Below are positions 11,477 to 22,944 of a DNA stretch of 64,000 bases, piece by piece (the first letter of the stretch is position 1; every line of letters starts with the position of its first letter). The DNA comes from Tenebrio molitor (Eukaryota; Arthropoda; Insecta; Coleoptera; Tenebrionidae): the NCBI RefSeq assembly GCF_963966145.1, contig NC_091048.1:14508001-14572000 (forward strand), in the 5' to 3' direction. The position numbers and the translations under genes are program-made. Under the pieces are notes generated by a model. It saw only the letters and a program-made list of their open reading frames with translations, had not been told where the DNA came from and did no database searches.

Positions 11477-11872
11477 CGGTGTGATCAAGAATAACTGTCT
11501 GTTGGTAACAATGAAATTTGGCAAATTTGAAATTTACCATCAAAGGTTCATTTTTGCAATAGCATAAAAATAAATGTTGGAGTTTGGCAATTTTACCCTT
11601 TGGTGTTGCCATGTGTTGTGTTATATAGTAGGCACATAATAACAAAACAATTGTATTTTTTAACGAGTTGTCATAATAAAGAATTTCGTGTTCGCTAAAC
11701 CTGTATTTCTGATTTACTGAAACTCTCACTATAAGCGCTATAACCAAAAATGTTTTTAATGTCGTCTCAAGTTAAAAAAATCCAGTCAGTGCCAATTACG
11801 AGACAAAAAACACCAGTAGGTACTTTTCAATTGTTTCATTCCCAACAGACTGAGTCATTGTTGATCACGCTG
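11477..11872. mobile_element. 396-bp MITE, TA target, copy 1
   Basis: Ends CGGTGTGATCAAGAATAACT and the complement of TCATTGTTGATCACGCTG are flanked by TA. Other copies are at 15583-15824 and, truncated, at 15040-15139 and 55869-55970. Short ORFs inside are not conserved between copies. Confidence 0.8.
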
Positions 11873-12173
11873 TATAACAACTTTTATTGGCTTTTAAGAT
11901 ATTTTTTGCTGTATTTTGCTGAAACTTTCATTAGACCCAACTTACTGGTTGGCATTTTCCAACCTTTGAATAGAAGTTGAAGTTTTGTATTCTGAGAAAG
12001 ATTTTCACTCCAGAAAATTAGCCTTATGCCTTTTTTCTACATTATGTCGTCATCTAGAAGTTTCAAACAGAACGCATAGCGGAGCGGCCTGTCTCTTCGA
12101 ACAAATTTTATATTTAAAATATTTACGGATCTTGAGTGATCATTTGCTTCCTTAAATTGTTCTACACCATGGA

Positions 12174-12904
12174 CAGTGCCTATACGAAAACGATACAAGG
12201 TTTTCGGGTGAAGTCATTTGCCGAAAATGCTGAAACAGGTCCATTTTTATTTCTTTTAATGCCTCACTTGTTCATGACGTCATCTATTTTTGAGTTATGA
12301 CGTCATCACCATTTTTTTTTAATTACAACCCCACTTTTTTCTTCTGTTTCTGATAGACCCTCGGACTAGCTAAACGATGAATGAAAAAAATTGGTACTTT
12401 ACATAATAATATATTTGGGAAAATGACAAATTTTACTTCAAAAATTTAATGTAAAAATTCTTTTGGGTTTATTTAAAATAAAAGATTATTTTATTTTAAC
12501 AGAACAAACAATTTAGAGATTTACAGCAGAGAATTTGCGCTGAAATGGAACAAATCAGCCCTGATATTATTGAGCGGAGTGTACAAAGTGTCGGCGAGTG
12601 AATGAAAATTTTACTTTAAAAATTAAATTAAATTTTTTAAATAAAATTTGTCTTTTTCATTCATAGTTTAGGTAGTAGGAAGTCTATCAGAAACAAAAAA
12701 AAAAGTGGGGATTGTCATTTAAAAAAAATGATGACGACGTAACCAAAAATGGATGACGTTATGAACAAGTGAAGCAACCGAGGCCTCTACTTAAAATAAG
12801 CATTATGACTATGAGAAATAAAAATTGACCTGTTTCAGCATTTTCGACAAATGTCATTATTTTTTAAAATAACTGAATTTATTCCATAAGTAGTTTCCAC
12901 ACTG
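12174..12904. mobile_element. long-TIR mariner derivative with transposase remnant
   Basis: The right end in complement begins CAGTGTGGAAACTACTTATG next to TA; the left end is more diverged (CAGTGCC). The arms share CGAAAATGCTGAAACAGGTC and ATGACGTCATC-type blocks. The centre (12503-12601) reads FRDLQQRICAEMEQISPDII and stops shortly after ERSVQSVGE, a transposase C-terminal segment like that at 6417-6563. Confidence 0.7.
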
Positions 12905-13423
12905 TATGATATCATAAGCGGTGAAATTTAGTCGGAAAAATTTTCAGATTGTACGGTCGCGATCAATAAATTTTGGACACTAGTATCATCGTGCTGTCAT
13001 ACATTCTAAAACGACCTTTATGTATAGTTTGTCCAGCGAGACACTGGTTGACATAAAAGTCACTAAATTCTACGTAGAGAAAGGAGTAGCTACCGCATGT
13101 AAAATTTGAAGTATATCCTTCAAGCAGTAACATTTTTGCCCTGAAATTATGCTATAATTAATGTATTCTAGTGCATTTTGTAGTATTGGGCTAATTTAAT
13201 ACAATTTAAAATCTCCCAATCTCTCTCTGGACGAAGTTTACTTATTAATTAATAACCTCAATTTTGATTGTTCTGTCAATTTTGAAAATGTGAAGCCAGA
13301 TTTACCGAGAAAACATTCAAGAAGTTTTAAAAATCAGACAAATGGAGTATATATATATATTCGTATGAAGAAAATTACAATTAAAATTCGAAATTCATAA
13401 AATAATTATGGTAAATTATATGT
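12905..13423. other. gene-free stretch
   Basis: No gene was recognised. A short TA microsatellite is at 13349-13360. Confidence 0.3.
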
Positions 13424-13592
13424 TTTTAATTTGTTGTAGCCAATTTAGGGCGTCTTCGGTAAGTAGATGTAGTTTGGAGAAACCTTGCTGGAATTTAGTA
13501 AGGGGACATTCTTCCAAAATGTGTTGGATGGTTTCTTTTTCTGCACCGCATTCACAAGAAGGGTTTTCACGAATGGAGTAGAACGAGGTTTT
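13424..13592 (-). pseudogene. non-LTR retrotransposon ORF2 C-terminal fragment
   Basis: The complement of 13592-13424 reads KTSFYSIRENPSCECGAEKE, then TIQHILEECPLTKFQQGFSK and LHLLTEDALNWLQQIKN. The CxCGxxxExxxHxLxxCP pattern is the C-terminal zinc motif of Jockey/I-type LINE ORF2 proteins. The fragment is 5' truncated and about 56 codons long. Confidence 0.72.
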
Positions 13593-14405
13593 AATTAATA
13601 AAAAATATAAAATAAATAAATAAAAATTAAAAACTTAATATTTTAAACAGGTGGCATACCGACAAATTGTAGACAAATTTGACAACAATGATTCATCATT
13701 CATGTGACAATTTTAATAAAACATGATTTAGAGTAATTTTTTAATGTGACAGAAGAATGATGTCGAAAATTTAATGATCGTAATAGTACGAGAGTTTGTC
13801 GCATAGCAATTTATCGACATTGTTAAAATCACGCGATAAATTGGTAACAAACTCATGGAAATCAATCGTAAAATTTTGCCACACAAAATTTTGCCACACA
13901 AAATTTTACCACGAATGATATTCGGAGGACTATTTCATGAATAAAACAAAACATTTTAAACAAATTTTTGCCTGTTTATTTGCTTGGCATATTAAACCTG
14001 TTGCTATGACAAAAATTTTTCCATTTAAAAACCCTCTAGCTTCGCGATTTCATTGCACCATACGATCTTGCAAAATTTTGATTAGATTAATTTTTTCAGA
14101 TAAAATTTAGTATTCATTGTTGAGTGAGGGAATATGATTGGTTGAGATAAGTATGAAGTCGAAGGTAAAATAACAAGACCTAATTTTTTTATCGGATAAA
14201 TTTTTCAATTTTTCGAAAACTTTTTGCTTTGCCAATTTTACGAATTGAATTTGGGTATTTTATTTTTATTCTGGTTAGGCCCGAGAACTTTAGCTCGAGG
14301 ATTTTACCTTTTAATAAAAATGCCCAAATATCAACGAGTAAAATTGTCTAAAACACAAATGTTTAAGTGAGAATTGAAAAATTTATCAAATATTAAAATT
14401 AGGTA
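13593..14405. other. gene-free stretch with minor repeats
   Basis: No gene was recognised. The motif CCACACAAAATTTT is repeated in tandem near 13879-13905. Around 14258-14325 a weak inverted repeat flanks TTAGGCCCGAGAACTTTAGC. Confidence 0.3.
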
Positions 14406-14640
14406 CAGTTGGTTGCGAAACAAACGGAAAAAGAAAGTTTTCCTAATGTAAATTTGTTTTTGTCGATTTGTCAATTAATTGTCTACCTGAGAATAGTTAT
14501 CAAATGACTTCTAAAAATGCCATTGAATTTTGACAATAATTCTAACCTATCTTTCGTAAGAAGGTTTCACACTATGAACAGATTGTAAAAATGTGTCAAT
14601 TTTATTCTGTCAGTTCCCGTTTTTTTTTTGCAACCAACTG
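14406..14640. mobile_element. 235-bp MITE, TA target, copy 1
   Basis: Ends CAGTTGGTTGCGAAACAAAC and the complement of TTTTTTTTTTGCAACCAACTG are TA-flanked. A second, diverged copy is at 57901-58090. No coding capacity. Confidence 0.8.
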
Positions 14641-14643
14641 TAG

Positions 14644-14867
14644 TGTTATTTCAAACCTTCCCGCCGACGCCACATCATCAACCGTCGTCAAAACGGCGCC
14701 AGCCAATCGACGCCTATAAAAGATCGACGCCCGGCCAGAATTAATAAGAAGTTTTGCTTCCTCTGGGACTCAACTTCTCTAACCTCTCTCCTAGATACAC
14801 TGCTTACTTTTTGGTTACTTGTATTTAAGCCTTTGTTAAATAAACAGCGAATATATTAAATCCCACA
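14644..14867 (+). mobile_element. probable solo LTR with TATA box and poly(A) signal
   Basis: A 224-bp block starts TGTTATTTC and ends ATCCCACA (TG...CA). It is GC-richer than its surroundings, has TATAAAAG at 14715-14722 and AATAAA at 14839-14844, the usual order of U3-R-U5 signals. No second LTR, primer site or coding region adjoins it, and no clean 4-6 bp duplication flanks it, so it is a solo or broken LTR. The retrotransposon family is unknown. Confidence 0.5.
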
Positions 14868-15039
14868 ATTAGTTATTAAAAACAATTTGAAAATCTGACA
14901 GGAGTAGCATGCAATTATAATCACTTTTAACAGATGACAGAGTAGCAGGACGTTTTAATCGCGATAAACATTTTTGATTGGATAAAAGCAAGTGCTCTGA
15001 TTGGCTGAACACCCACGTTTAATGTATGCGGGAATTAAT
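14868..15039. repeat. dispersed repeat, copy 2 (partner at 464-624)
   Basis: See the first copy: the same blocks occur in the same order and orientation, with about 80 percent identity by eye. It directly follows the probable LTR. Confidence 0.6.
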
Positions 15040-15139
15040 CAAGTTAAAACTTCGGGTCAGTGCCAATTATGAGACAAAAAATAACTATACTTTTCAATTG
15101 TTTCTTTGCCAACAGACTCAGTCATTGTTGATCACGCTG
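15040..15139. mobile_element. right-end fragment of the TA-flanked MITE (copy 3)
   Basis: Matches the right 100 bp of the copies at 11477-11872 and 15583-15824, ending AACAGACTCAGTCATTGTTG then ATCACGCTG, next to TA. Confidence 0.75.
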
Positions 15140-15150
15140 TATTATATTAC

Positions 15151-15575
15151 TTTTTAGAATCTGCGTCTCTAATAGGTCTATTATTGTATTCAATTTGGAG
15201 TCGTTTATGGCTATCTCTTAAAGCACTCGTAGTTTAATAGATCTCTAAGAAAATTTTTATCAATATTTCAGTGTATCATTGTCATTTACACCAAAAAACT
15301 TCCAATATTAATGTTCAAACTCTACTTTTTAACATATGTTGCAGATGTAGTTGCATCCGTTACCTTGAATTACCAATTAATACAAAATTCCCTAGAATTT
15401 TTTATTTAAAAATTAAAACAAGGGTGCAAGTTCTAAAAAATAACATAAAAAACTCGTTTTATAAGGGCATTGGCGCACTCGTCCCATAGAAAACTCCCCT
15501 ACGGGTCGTTTTCTACACTTGGGACTCGTGCGCCAAATCAACCCTTATAAAACTCGTTCTTTAATATATGTACTA
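15151..15575 (-). mobile_element. hairpin-type element family 6
   Basis: In complement the element begins TAGTACATATATTAAAGAAC at 15575, preceded by AA. A hairpin with arms CGAGTTTTATAAGGG... and TGGCGCACGAGTCCCA follows, then ACGAGTTTTTTATGTTATTT, a T-run and AGAACTTGC. The partner GCAGATTCTAAAAA forms the other end at 15151-15164. The layout is the same as in families 1, 2, 3, 4 and 9 although the sequence is unrelated. Confidence 0.68.
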
Positions 15576-15582
15576 TTAAGTA

Positions 15583-15824
15583 CGGAGTGATCAAGAATGA
15601 CTGAGTCTGTTGGCAACAATGAAATTTGGCAAATTTAAAATTTACCAACGAAGGTTAATTTTTGTAATAGTATAAACATAACCTGCATTACCAAGAATGT
15701 TTTTAATGTCATCTCAAGTTAAAAAATCCAGTCAATGCGTGGTCAGTGCCAGTTACTAGACAAAAATCACCAGTATTTTCAATTGTTTCATTGCCAACAG
15801 ACTCAGTCATTGTTGATCACGCTG
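15583..15824. mobile_element. 242-bp MITE, TA target, copy 2
   Basis: Ends CGGAGTGATCAAGAATGACT and the complement of AGTCATTGTTGATCACGCTG, TA-flanked; a shorter version of the 11477-11872 element. Confidence 0.82.
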
Positions 15825-16001
15825 TATGTAGTATTTAACGGCATGCGTTATAAAATGTTGTCTGGTGGAAAAAATCACTTTGTAATTCTTAATATGAGAG
15901 CTTGTTAATATCTAACATCGATAATTTTTTATAATCAGCTTCATTTTTACTTATACTTTGTAGAATAGGTAATCAAGGACATTCACTAACAATTTATAAC
16001 T

Positions 16002-16007
16002 TTTATT
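16002..16007 (-). terminator. candidate poly(A) signal of the Tret1-like gene
   Basis: The complement reads AATAAA about 150 bp downstream of the stop codon at 16157-16159. It is the nearest canonical signal in the right orientation. Confidence 0.45.
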
Positions 16008-16156
16008 GGATGGAATGCGACATTTTCGTAAATAACACTAATAAAAAAAGAATGACGAACAGTGATAAATAAATTAGTTCAGTATTACAACTACTTACAT
16101 GTTGAAGTAACACTAATCATGACAATATAAAACAATAAATATAATATCACTAAAAT

Positions 16157-17502
16157 TTAAGCGGTAGCCGAGGATATTTGGCCACTTAAAATATCTTGGA
16201 TTTCTTGTAGACTTTTCCCTGAAGTGTCTGGTAAATATTTATAAACAAATATAGCTGCTCCGATGCAGCATACAGCAAAAATTCCGAAAGAACCAGATGT
16301 TCCAATAAAATCGGATACGAGGGAGAAGTATTTGGTTAAAATAAAACCTAAAAACCAGCAACCTGCGGCCGTTGCAGTTGAGGCGGCGGATTTAATATTA
16401 CCAGGGAAAAGTTCGCCCATTACAGCCCATGGCAAAGGTCCAAAACCAAGACAGTATGTAATAATGTACACTACCAAAGAAAGGACAGGAACCCACGCGA
16501 TTGAACTAATATCGCTTCCTCCGCTCTTAATGTAGAAAAAAATCGCAAGGGCTCCCTGAGAGACTGCCATTCCAATAGCAGAAAGAATCAAAAGAAATCT
16601 TTTGCCCTTTTTCTCGACTAGAATTGGTGTAGAAGCACTGGCAAAAACTTGAACTACACCAACTATAATTGTGGAAATATCAGCCGGAATTGTGCTACCT
16701 GCGTCAGTAAAAATATCTTGGGTATAGAAAAGGACAATATTAATACCTGAAAATTGCTGAAAAGCTACTAAACCAACTGAGATAATCAGAGCTTTAGTCA
16801 GACCCTTTGATTTAAAAATATCCATGAAAGAAGCTTTGTTTGCCAAAGACTCATCAACACTAGCTTTAATTTCATCCAGTTCATTCTGAATAGCCTCTTG
16901 AGGTTTCGAACGTAACTTCATTAAAGCCTGTTGGGCGTGGTCTTTGTTCGTTCGTATTAAGTAATAAGGACTTTCAGGAATAAACATATAGAAAACTATT
17001 AAAAAGACACAAGGTGCCACCACACAAATTATATTAAAAGCACTAATTGACATGTAAGGTCCCAAAGCATAAGAAAACAATAGTCCTATTACTATAAACA
17101 ACTGCATGAAAGAACCGAGAGAATCACGAACTTCGTCTTCTGCAATTTCTCCAATGTACATTGGTAAAACAGTGAAAACAACACCGACCCCTAAACCACA
17201 CAAAAATCGTACCAAGAAAAACATTAACGAACTGGTGGCTATAGACGCCAAAGCAAATGCTAAGATGAATGGTGTTATTCCAGCCAAGAGTGTGTTTTTG
17301 CGACCGATTTTATCCGCTGCAACTCCAGCGACAAAAGGACCTAGAGTTGCGCCCACTGGCAGAAGAGAACCGATCCAGGATTCCTCGCTTTTGGTCAAAG
17401 GAATTGAAAGTGGATTGCCGTTCTCGTGGGGTACCTTCATTTTGGGAATTTCTGGTGAAGTCCATCCAAAGCTGGTTCCGCAGACAAATGCAGATAAATT
17501 TC
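16157..17502 (-). CDS. facilitated trehalose/sugar transporter Tret1-like, main exon
   Basis: This exon encodes residues 55-502 of a predicted 502-aa Major Facilitator Superfamily sugar porter of the plasma membrane, most like insect Tret1 (facilitated trehalose transport into or out of haemolymph). Family marks: GTSFGWTSPEIP in TM1, DKIGRK after TM2 (about 118-123), IPESPYYL after TM6 (about 229-236), QQFSGIN in TM7 (303-309), EKKGKR (351-356), GFGPLPW in TM10, GELFPG (417-422) and PDTSGKS near the C-terminus (479-485). About twelve hydrophobic segments are visible. The exon starts after a TTTTTACAG acceptor; the open frame continues upstream to 17539 but those codons are intron. Phase 1 matches the first exon at 22945-23107. 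Length is normal for the family. Substrate is inferred from similarity only. Confidence 0.88.
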
Positions 17503-17960
17503 CTGTAAAAATACAAATGTTTGTAACAATTTCAATCAATTCTACAAGACCGAGACAAATTGTAACTCTGTACTTATACGGTACAAGAGTCCGTCACATT
17601 TATCTCCATGATTAACATAAAGATGGCATTTCACTCATCCATGAATCTTTGTGAGACGCAGATTACTTTCGAGATTTTTTTAGAGATAACAATTTGATAA
17701 TGTGCTTGGTGACAAGATAATGATAATGGCCGTAGGCGAGTGGTGGATTCGTCCGATTGAGTAATAGCTATTATACGCGAGTTGAAGGATATATTTTCTC
17801 CACGACTATACCAAGATAAAACAATCTTTGAAAATTGAATTTAATTTGACTTTTAGTATTTGACAGTTAAAATTGTGCCTCGTTTAGCAATTGCTACGCG
17901 ATGCGCGACTTATTATTTACAAATTAAAAAATTATAAATAATAAATCAGTGAGTACAAAA

Positions 17961-18217
17961 TAGTAGTTTATTTAACGTGGGCCTTAAAACGCTCGTTTCA
18001 CTCGCGTTTTAAACTGGCCCACTCATGCCAAAAAAAAGCCCAATTTACACAAGAACGTGTTGAATACAACGTTTTTTTGTTCGACGAGCCCCTTAAAGAC
18101 TCCAAATCGCTTAAAATCTTTAAAATTAGCTTGACGTTTCGTTTTGACAAATTGTCATTTATCAAAATCCGTTCACACAGGAGAAATTTCTCAAATTCTG
18201 ACAGTGTAGAACAAAAA
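17961..18217 (+). mobile_element. hairpin-type element family 1, copy B (left arm deleted)
   Basis: Starts TAGTAGTTTATTTAACG after an A-run, but the first hairpin arm is deleted so that the head runs into GTGGGCC. The right arm, GAATACAACGTTTTTTTGTT, the internal part and the end CAGTGTAGAACAAAAA are present. Confidence 0.75.
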
Positions 18218-19158
18218 ATAGTCATTTTTAGACAGGGTTATTCATCGTAGAGTTCCCGCGAAAATTTAATGTTATGCAACACAAAATACAGCTTAAAACA
18301 GCGCCTTGATTTAATTTTAAATAATCTATAATTTACAATCCATGATGGCATCATTGTCAATCATTTTAGAGTCTGACATAATAAAAAAAAATCGTAGTTT
18401 TTGTGCGATTTTATCATGTATTCATACAATGAAAACTCAAACATGATTCTGATCTTTGGTGAGTGGCATAAAAACACTGTTCAAGCTGTACACGTTTACT
18501 CTCAAAGATACCCAAATAGCTCTATTTCTAACATTTTTGTCCAACGTTGATTTCTTCCAATATTTCTTGTTATAACCTTAGATAGAGAACAAAATGTCAT
18601 TTTTACTTATGTTTTTTGTGCATGAAAATATAGCTCTTTCATTATAAGAAGAGTAGTGAAAAAAATGTTAATCTCGTTGTTGTTAGTACATGAAACTAAA
18701 AAGGATGTTGATGTGTGAATATTTCACTCAAAGAAATTTTAATTAAGTTGCCAGGCAATAGGAGGAGAGATAATTGTCCAGTTCGTTAACTTATTAAATC
18801 ATAGGAGTATTTGAATTTCAAAATGAAAGTCTTTCATACCGTGCCTTCATAAAATTCGAAATTAGAGTAGTACAAGTGACTCTTAAAAAACGCCGCAACT
18901 TTATTATTTATTGTTCGAATTTAACGAAAAAAATGTAAATTAATAATTCTACAAACACTATTGCAAGGCTTCAATTCTGATTTTTTTTAACATTATCTTC
19001 ATTGTCCAGCAATGCCCAACTTATTTTCTTAAATAGCAAATTATATTTTTTTAAGTTTATTCTGTTACAGGATTTTTTTCTAAATTCAATTACGTCACAT
19101 AAGTTAATTTTGATCCAATAATTTGTAAAAAAGTATTTCCACATTAAATTATCTTCAT

Positions 19159-19702
19159 TCGGTTGTTTTGCATCCTTTTCTGATAATTCCATGCTGATGG
19201 CTGTCTTGACCGCAATGTCAAACGTCAGATTATCCATTTCTAACAGTCTGCATTTAATCCTGTTGCTTTGTAGTCCAAACACGAATTTATTTCTTAAAGC
19301 CGCGTTGAGGTAGTTTCCAAAATTGCAGTTAATTGTAAGTTTTTGTAATGCTGCAGCATAATCTTGAAGAGACTCTCCGTCTTCTTGATTCCTTTGGTAG
19401 AAACGGTAATTTTCTGCGATTTCAAGAGGTTTTGGTGCGTAAAATTCTTGTAATATTCTCTTGAGTTCTTCATATGTTTTATCATACGGATTGTCAGGCG
19501 TACACTTGTCACATATTATGTCAAATGCAATTACCCCCATGTAGTGTAGAAGAAACGACGCATACTGATCGACCGAAATATTAAAAAGTTTGAAAGCACC
19601 TTCTAAACGTTGTACCCATCGAAACCAGTTGGTATTTGGTGAAAATGGTTCAATATTGAAAGATGTATGTGCTGACAACTGTGATTGTCCTGATTTCGGC
19701 AT
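19159..19702 (-). pseudogene. Ty3-type (K02A2.6-like) retrotransposon gag fragment
   Basis: From the ATG at 19702 the complement reads MPKSGQSQLSAHTSF, then FSPNTNWFRWVQRLEGAFKL, CTPDNPYDKTYEELKRILQE, APKPLEIAENYRFYQRNQED, LINCNFG-like and FVFGLQSNRIKCRLLEMDNL. This order is typical of the gag N-terminal and capsid region of one Ty3/mdg4 lineage. About 180 codons are open; beyond DAKQ the frame reads unrelated sequence. No protease, RT or LTR is nearby, so it is a dead remnant inside the Tret1 intron. Confidence 0.75.
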
Positions 19703-20166
19703 GATTTTATGAATTTTAAACGTAGATCGCAATGTAGACGAATTGTTGTGACATATACCGTGATGTAGTTAGCCTTATTCTTGCACTTGACTCTCCGGAA
19801 AATGTATGTAAACTTCCTTCACTTCCAAAATCAAATCAGAGATAACACTTTTTACTTCTTCATCCTCGTCGCCAATTTGTTGTGTATTTGTAGGTAGGAA
19901 AACACTCATAAACAATTCTGTTTTACTTTATTCTCCAAAAACTACTGTACAGAATTTTTGTATATCTGTATGTAAACAACTCTCTATAGTAACCCCGGCA
20001 CACTTCGTAGATGGTGTACGTAACATAAAATTATCAAGTCTGCCGTAAAAAATAAACATGCTGGAATATTTCATTCAAATAACAAAACCAATTCAAACAA
20101 AACCAAAAAAAATCTCATTATAAGTACTTATGTATTGTTCAAATTTACCACCACCTTGTTGAATGC

Positions 20167-20746
20167 GGTGCACACGAGTTCCCGTCAGCATAATATTTTA
20201 TACCTGGGCTTGGACATAGGCCCTTTAATCCTGCACACGAATTCCCGTCAAGGCAAAAATGCACCACAAATTCTAGACTCGAATTCCCGTCAGAAAAAAA
20301 TCTTGGTTATTGAAAGCACTGTTACGAATTACGAAAGTAAGATTCAATGATGAATCTTCTATGTTCTGAAGTAAAAACCATTTTTGCCTTAAAATTTGGT
20401 TAATAGTGACAGTTGTTTGACGTTTATTAGCTGACTTAGCACAGATACGAAAAATCTGACACTGTCAAAGTCACAGCCGCCCCTTATCTAAGTATATAAT
20501 TGTTGATCAAAGAGTATTTGTAACTTTTTAAAATTTTAAACATTTTTTTTTTGGTCCACGTACCTAATGGTAAACAACAATGGTACCTGGCAACGGCCAG
20601 AGGGGTAGGTAAGTAAGGGATTGAAGCGCTCTTTTACCCTTGACGGGAACTCGAGTTATGGATTAGATCAGTTGATGATTACCTGACGGGAATTCTTGCA
20701 TTACTTTATGACAAGAAATAAGTCAGACGGGAATTCGAGTGCGCCC
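20167..20746. mobile_element. 580-bp Mutator-like non-autonomous element with 9-bp duplication
   Basis: GTTGAATGC at 20158-20166 is repeated exactly at 20747-20755. The imperfect terminal repeats are GGTGCACACGAGTTCCCGTC and, in complement, GGGCGCACTCGAATTCCCGT. The core CGARTTCCCGTCA occurs three times forward (20174, 20237, 20278) and three times inverted (20641, 20684, 20723). A 9-bp duplication points to the Mutator superfamily. No transposase is present. Confidence 0.75.
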
Positions 20747-20791
20747 GTTGAATGCACAACTGGCACCTTCTAGTCACCCCATAGGGTGCAT

Positions 20792-21000
20792 TCAATACCT
20801 ATTATTAGGAGGAATTTCACGACAAGCATTGATAATTTTCTGTCTCAAAATTTCTTCGTTTCTTGCTAAACTTGGTCTTAAAGATAGCCCCAAAGCCAAA
20901 AATCGTGAGGCGTAAGGTCTGGCGAACGTGCCGGACACATATGCCGGCCGTGGTACATATGTTTCTGACCATTTTTCAGCAAATTTTACTGTTATTTCAC
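20792..21000 (-). pseudogene. Tc1/mariner transposase C-terminal fragment
   Basis: The complement reads YHGRHMCPARSPDLTPHDFW then LWGYL and a stop; the third catalytic Asp is in SPDLTPHD. In another frame ARNEEILRQKIINACREIPP follows, so a frameshift separates the two parts. It lies directly beside the Mutator-like element. Confidence 0.72.
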
Positions 21001-21306
21001 ACAAAAATAATAAATTAGAATAATAAAATAACTGAAAATTTTAATAAAACTCTAATACTGACGCTTACCATCAAATGACATTTATCGCTTGACACACTAA
21101 ATTTTGTTATTGGAAGCCCGACTATTTTGATTAAAAAAAATTTCTTCTTAATATTACTTCAAGGTCAAATTATTAGATATCATTTGATTTAGAAAAAAAT
21201 CCTCTATCATTCTAAATAAAACCATGTATACATTGCCATTTGAAAAAAGTTGACTATCGCTTCACATTAAAGTGGAAAAAATCCAAATTAATACGCTCTT
21301 GTAGTA

Positions 21307-21528
21307 CCGTGCGATCCAAAAGTCTTTCTATCAAGTGGGTCATTCATGACAGTGGAAACGAATGCCGTTGGGCTGCAGCATATTTGGCGCAGTTAAATGA
21401 AAATTAAAAATACGCTTTATTAGTCTGTCCGTATCCTTTGATATTTTTTATTTCACATTTTTTTATTTTATGGTGTAATTATAATAATGTCATGGCTCAC
21501 TTGACAGAAAGACTTTTGGATCGCTCGG
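21307..21528. mobile_element. 222-bp MITE, TA target
   Basis: Ends CCGTGCGATCCAAAAGTCTT and the complement of AAGACTTTTGGATCGCTCGG, flanked by TA. The GCGATC box resembles the ends of the MITE at 1628 and of the element starting at 26155. Confidence 0.78.
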
Positions 21529-22399
21529 TACTTACTCGAACAATCATTTATTTGTTTTTTTTTCTGAAATTGAACAATAAATAACTGAGTTAGAGTGTGC
21601 GGCGGTTTTTAGGAATCACCCTCTATATTTTGTCTATTAACGGTTGGTAGACTTTTTAGCACTAACTGGCAATAGTTTTATGTCACGATTAGAATAAAAA
21701 CGTATACTTTGCTGTCAAATGTCACTGTTGCGCTGTTTTTGAAAATTGCATGTGGCCAACTTCATAATAAAATCACGGCCTACTCTAAATCCGAATTTAT
21801 TTGAAGGCACAGTACTACATGTTTTATTGTGAACATTTTAGGGCAATTATTTATTTAATATATTATTTAAAAAAGGCTTCAAGTTTTTGCTTGAATATTG
21901 GAATAATAATAATTAGAGTTATACATATAATAATAATTAAATTATATTCAGAAAATGAAATCGGGACTCCAGTTAAAATTTGATGAATTGGTGCACTTGC
22001 TTATAGGCGATTTAAATTGTTACAACATACATTAAAAGTATTATCGCTCATCGTTGATTAAAATGCTCAAAATCCGTTTATAAATAGTATTTTTCGATAC
22101 TGTTTAAGTATTAACATTGTATACAAATTAGCAGATAAAATGACACTATTATGAAATTAGATTTTGATTACCACTTAGAAATTATCATTAAATTTCTAGA
22201 GATTATTTAGTTTTACGGCCACTCGAGATAAAACTCGTTATTTAAAAATCACAAAATGATTTTTATTTTTTAATAAGTTATCAATTGTATATCATTTAAA
22301 GAATCTTAAATATTTGAGTATAAGTGCTGCCGAAATTACTTTGTAAAACTTAAGTGTAACTAAATGCCGATTTTCTGTTAAATTTATTAATAAAGTCTA

Positions 22400-22762
22400 T
22401 TCAAAAATCAAAAAACCACCAACGTCGCTTTTTCCTCGATAATTACTATCGGCAGCGCTGTCTAGTGTAAAATTTGGTGAGAATTGTAATTTTTAGGTTA
22501 AGTGTCAAATTACTCAAATTTATCGGGGGTTCGTGTGAATTCTGTTCTGGGCATGCTTACGTAAAAATAATAAATAAATGAAACCTGCTGAGCAATAATA
22601 AAACAATTTGAACGAAATTCAAAGCAATTCAATTTTGTTTTGAATCAAATAAATGTCATAATTAATTTATAGTTACCAACATAGTATGAAAAAATAACTA
22701 CCTAGAGTTTTTTAAATTTTACCAACCTAAAGCAACAGGTGGTAGTTTTTTGATTTTTGAAT
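22400..22762. mobile_element. possible MITE with 22-bp inverted repeats
   Basis: TCAAAAATCAAAAAACCACC at 22401-22420 is mirrored by GGTGGTAGTTTTTTGATTTT at 22739-22758. No target duplication was confirmed. Confidence 0.45.
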
Positions 22763-22774
22763 GGACTTTAACTA

Positions 22775-22914
22775 TGGGGGAGATTCACGAAACTTTGCAA
22801 ATTTGCAAATCGTTAACGAAACGGCAAATACAATGCTTCAACAATGTCAGTTTTCATGGTTTTGAATTTACAACGCCTTATCGAGCCTTACCGAGTTTCG
22901 TGAATGATCCCCTA
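22775..22914. mobile_element. 140-bp MITE
   Basis: GGGGGAGATTCACGAAACTT at the left is mirrored by GAGTTTCGTGAATGATCCCC at the right. It lies just downstream (in gene orientation) of the first Tret1-like exon. Confidence 0.55.
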
Positions 22915-22944
22915 AGTTCATTTCGTGCAGAAAAAACTACGTAC

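Larger units (their letters stand above)
17503..22944 (-). other. intron of the Tret1-like gene, filled with transposon remains
   Basis: The donor is GTACGTAG (complement, from 22944) and the acceptor TTTTTACAG (complement, ending at 17503). Inside lie a family 1 hairpin element, a Ty3 gag remnant, a Mutator-like element, a mariner transposase fragment and at least three MITEs. The stretches 18218-19158 and 21529-22399 hold nothing recognised. Confidence 0.7.

Noticed and set aside
16263..17615. Plus-strand ORFs of 79-169 codons over the Tret1-like exon
   Set aside because: They are antisense shadows of the transporter gene and contain no domain.
20167..20746. Repeated CGAATTCCCGTC units considered as a CRISPR-like or satellite array
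   Set aside because: Copies are few, unevenly spaced, mirrored in orientation and enclosed by a 9-bp duplication, which fits a DNA transposon.
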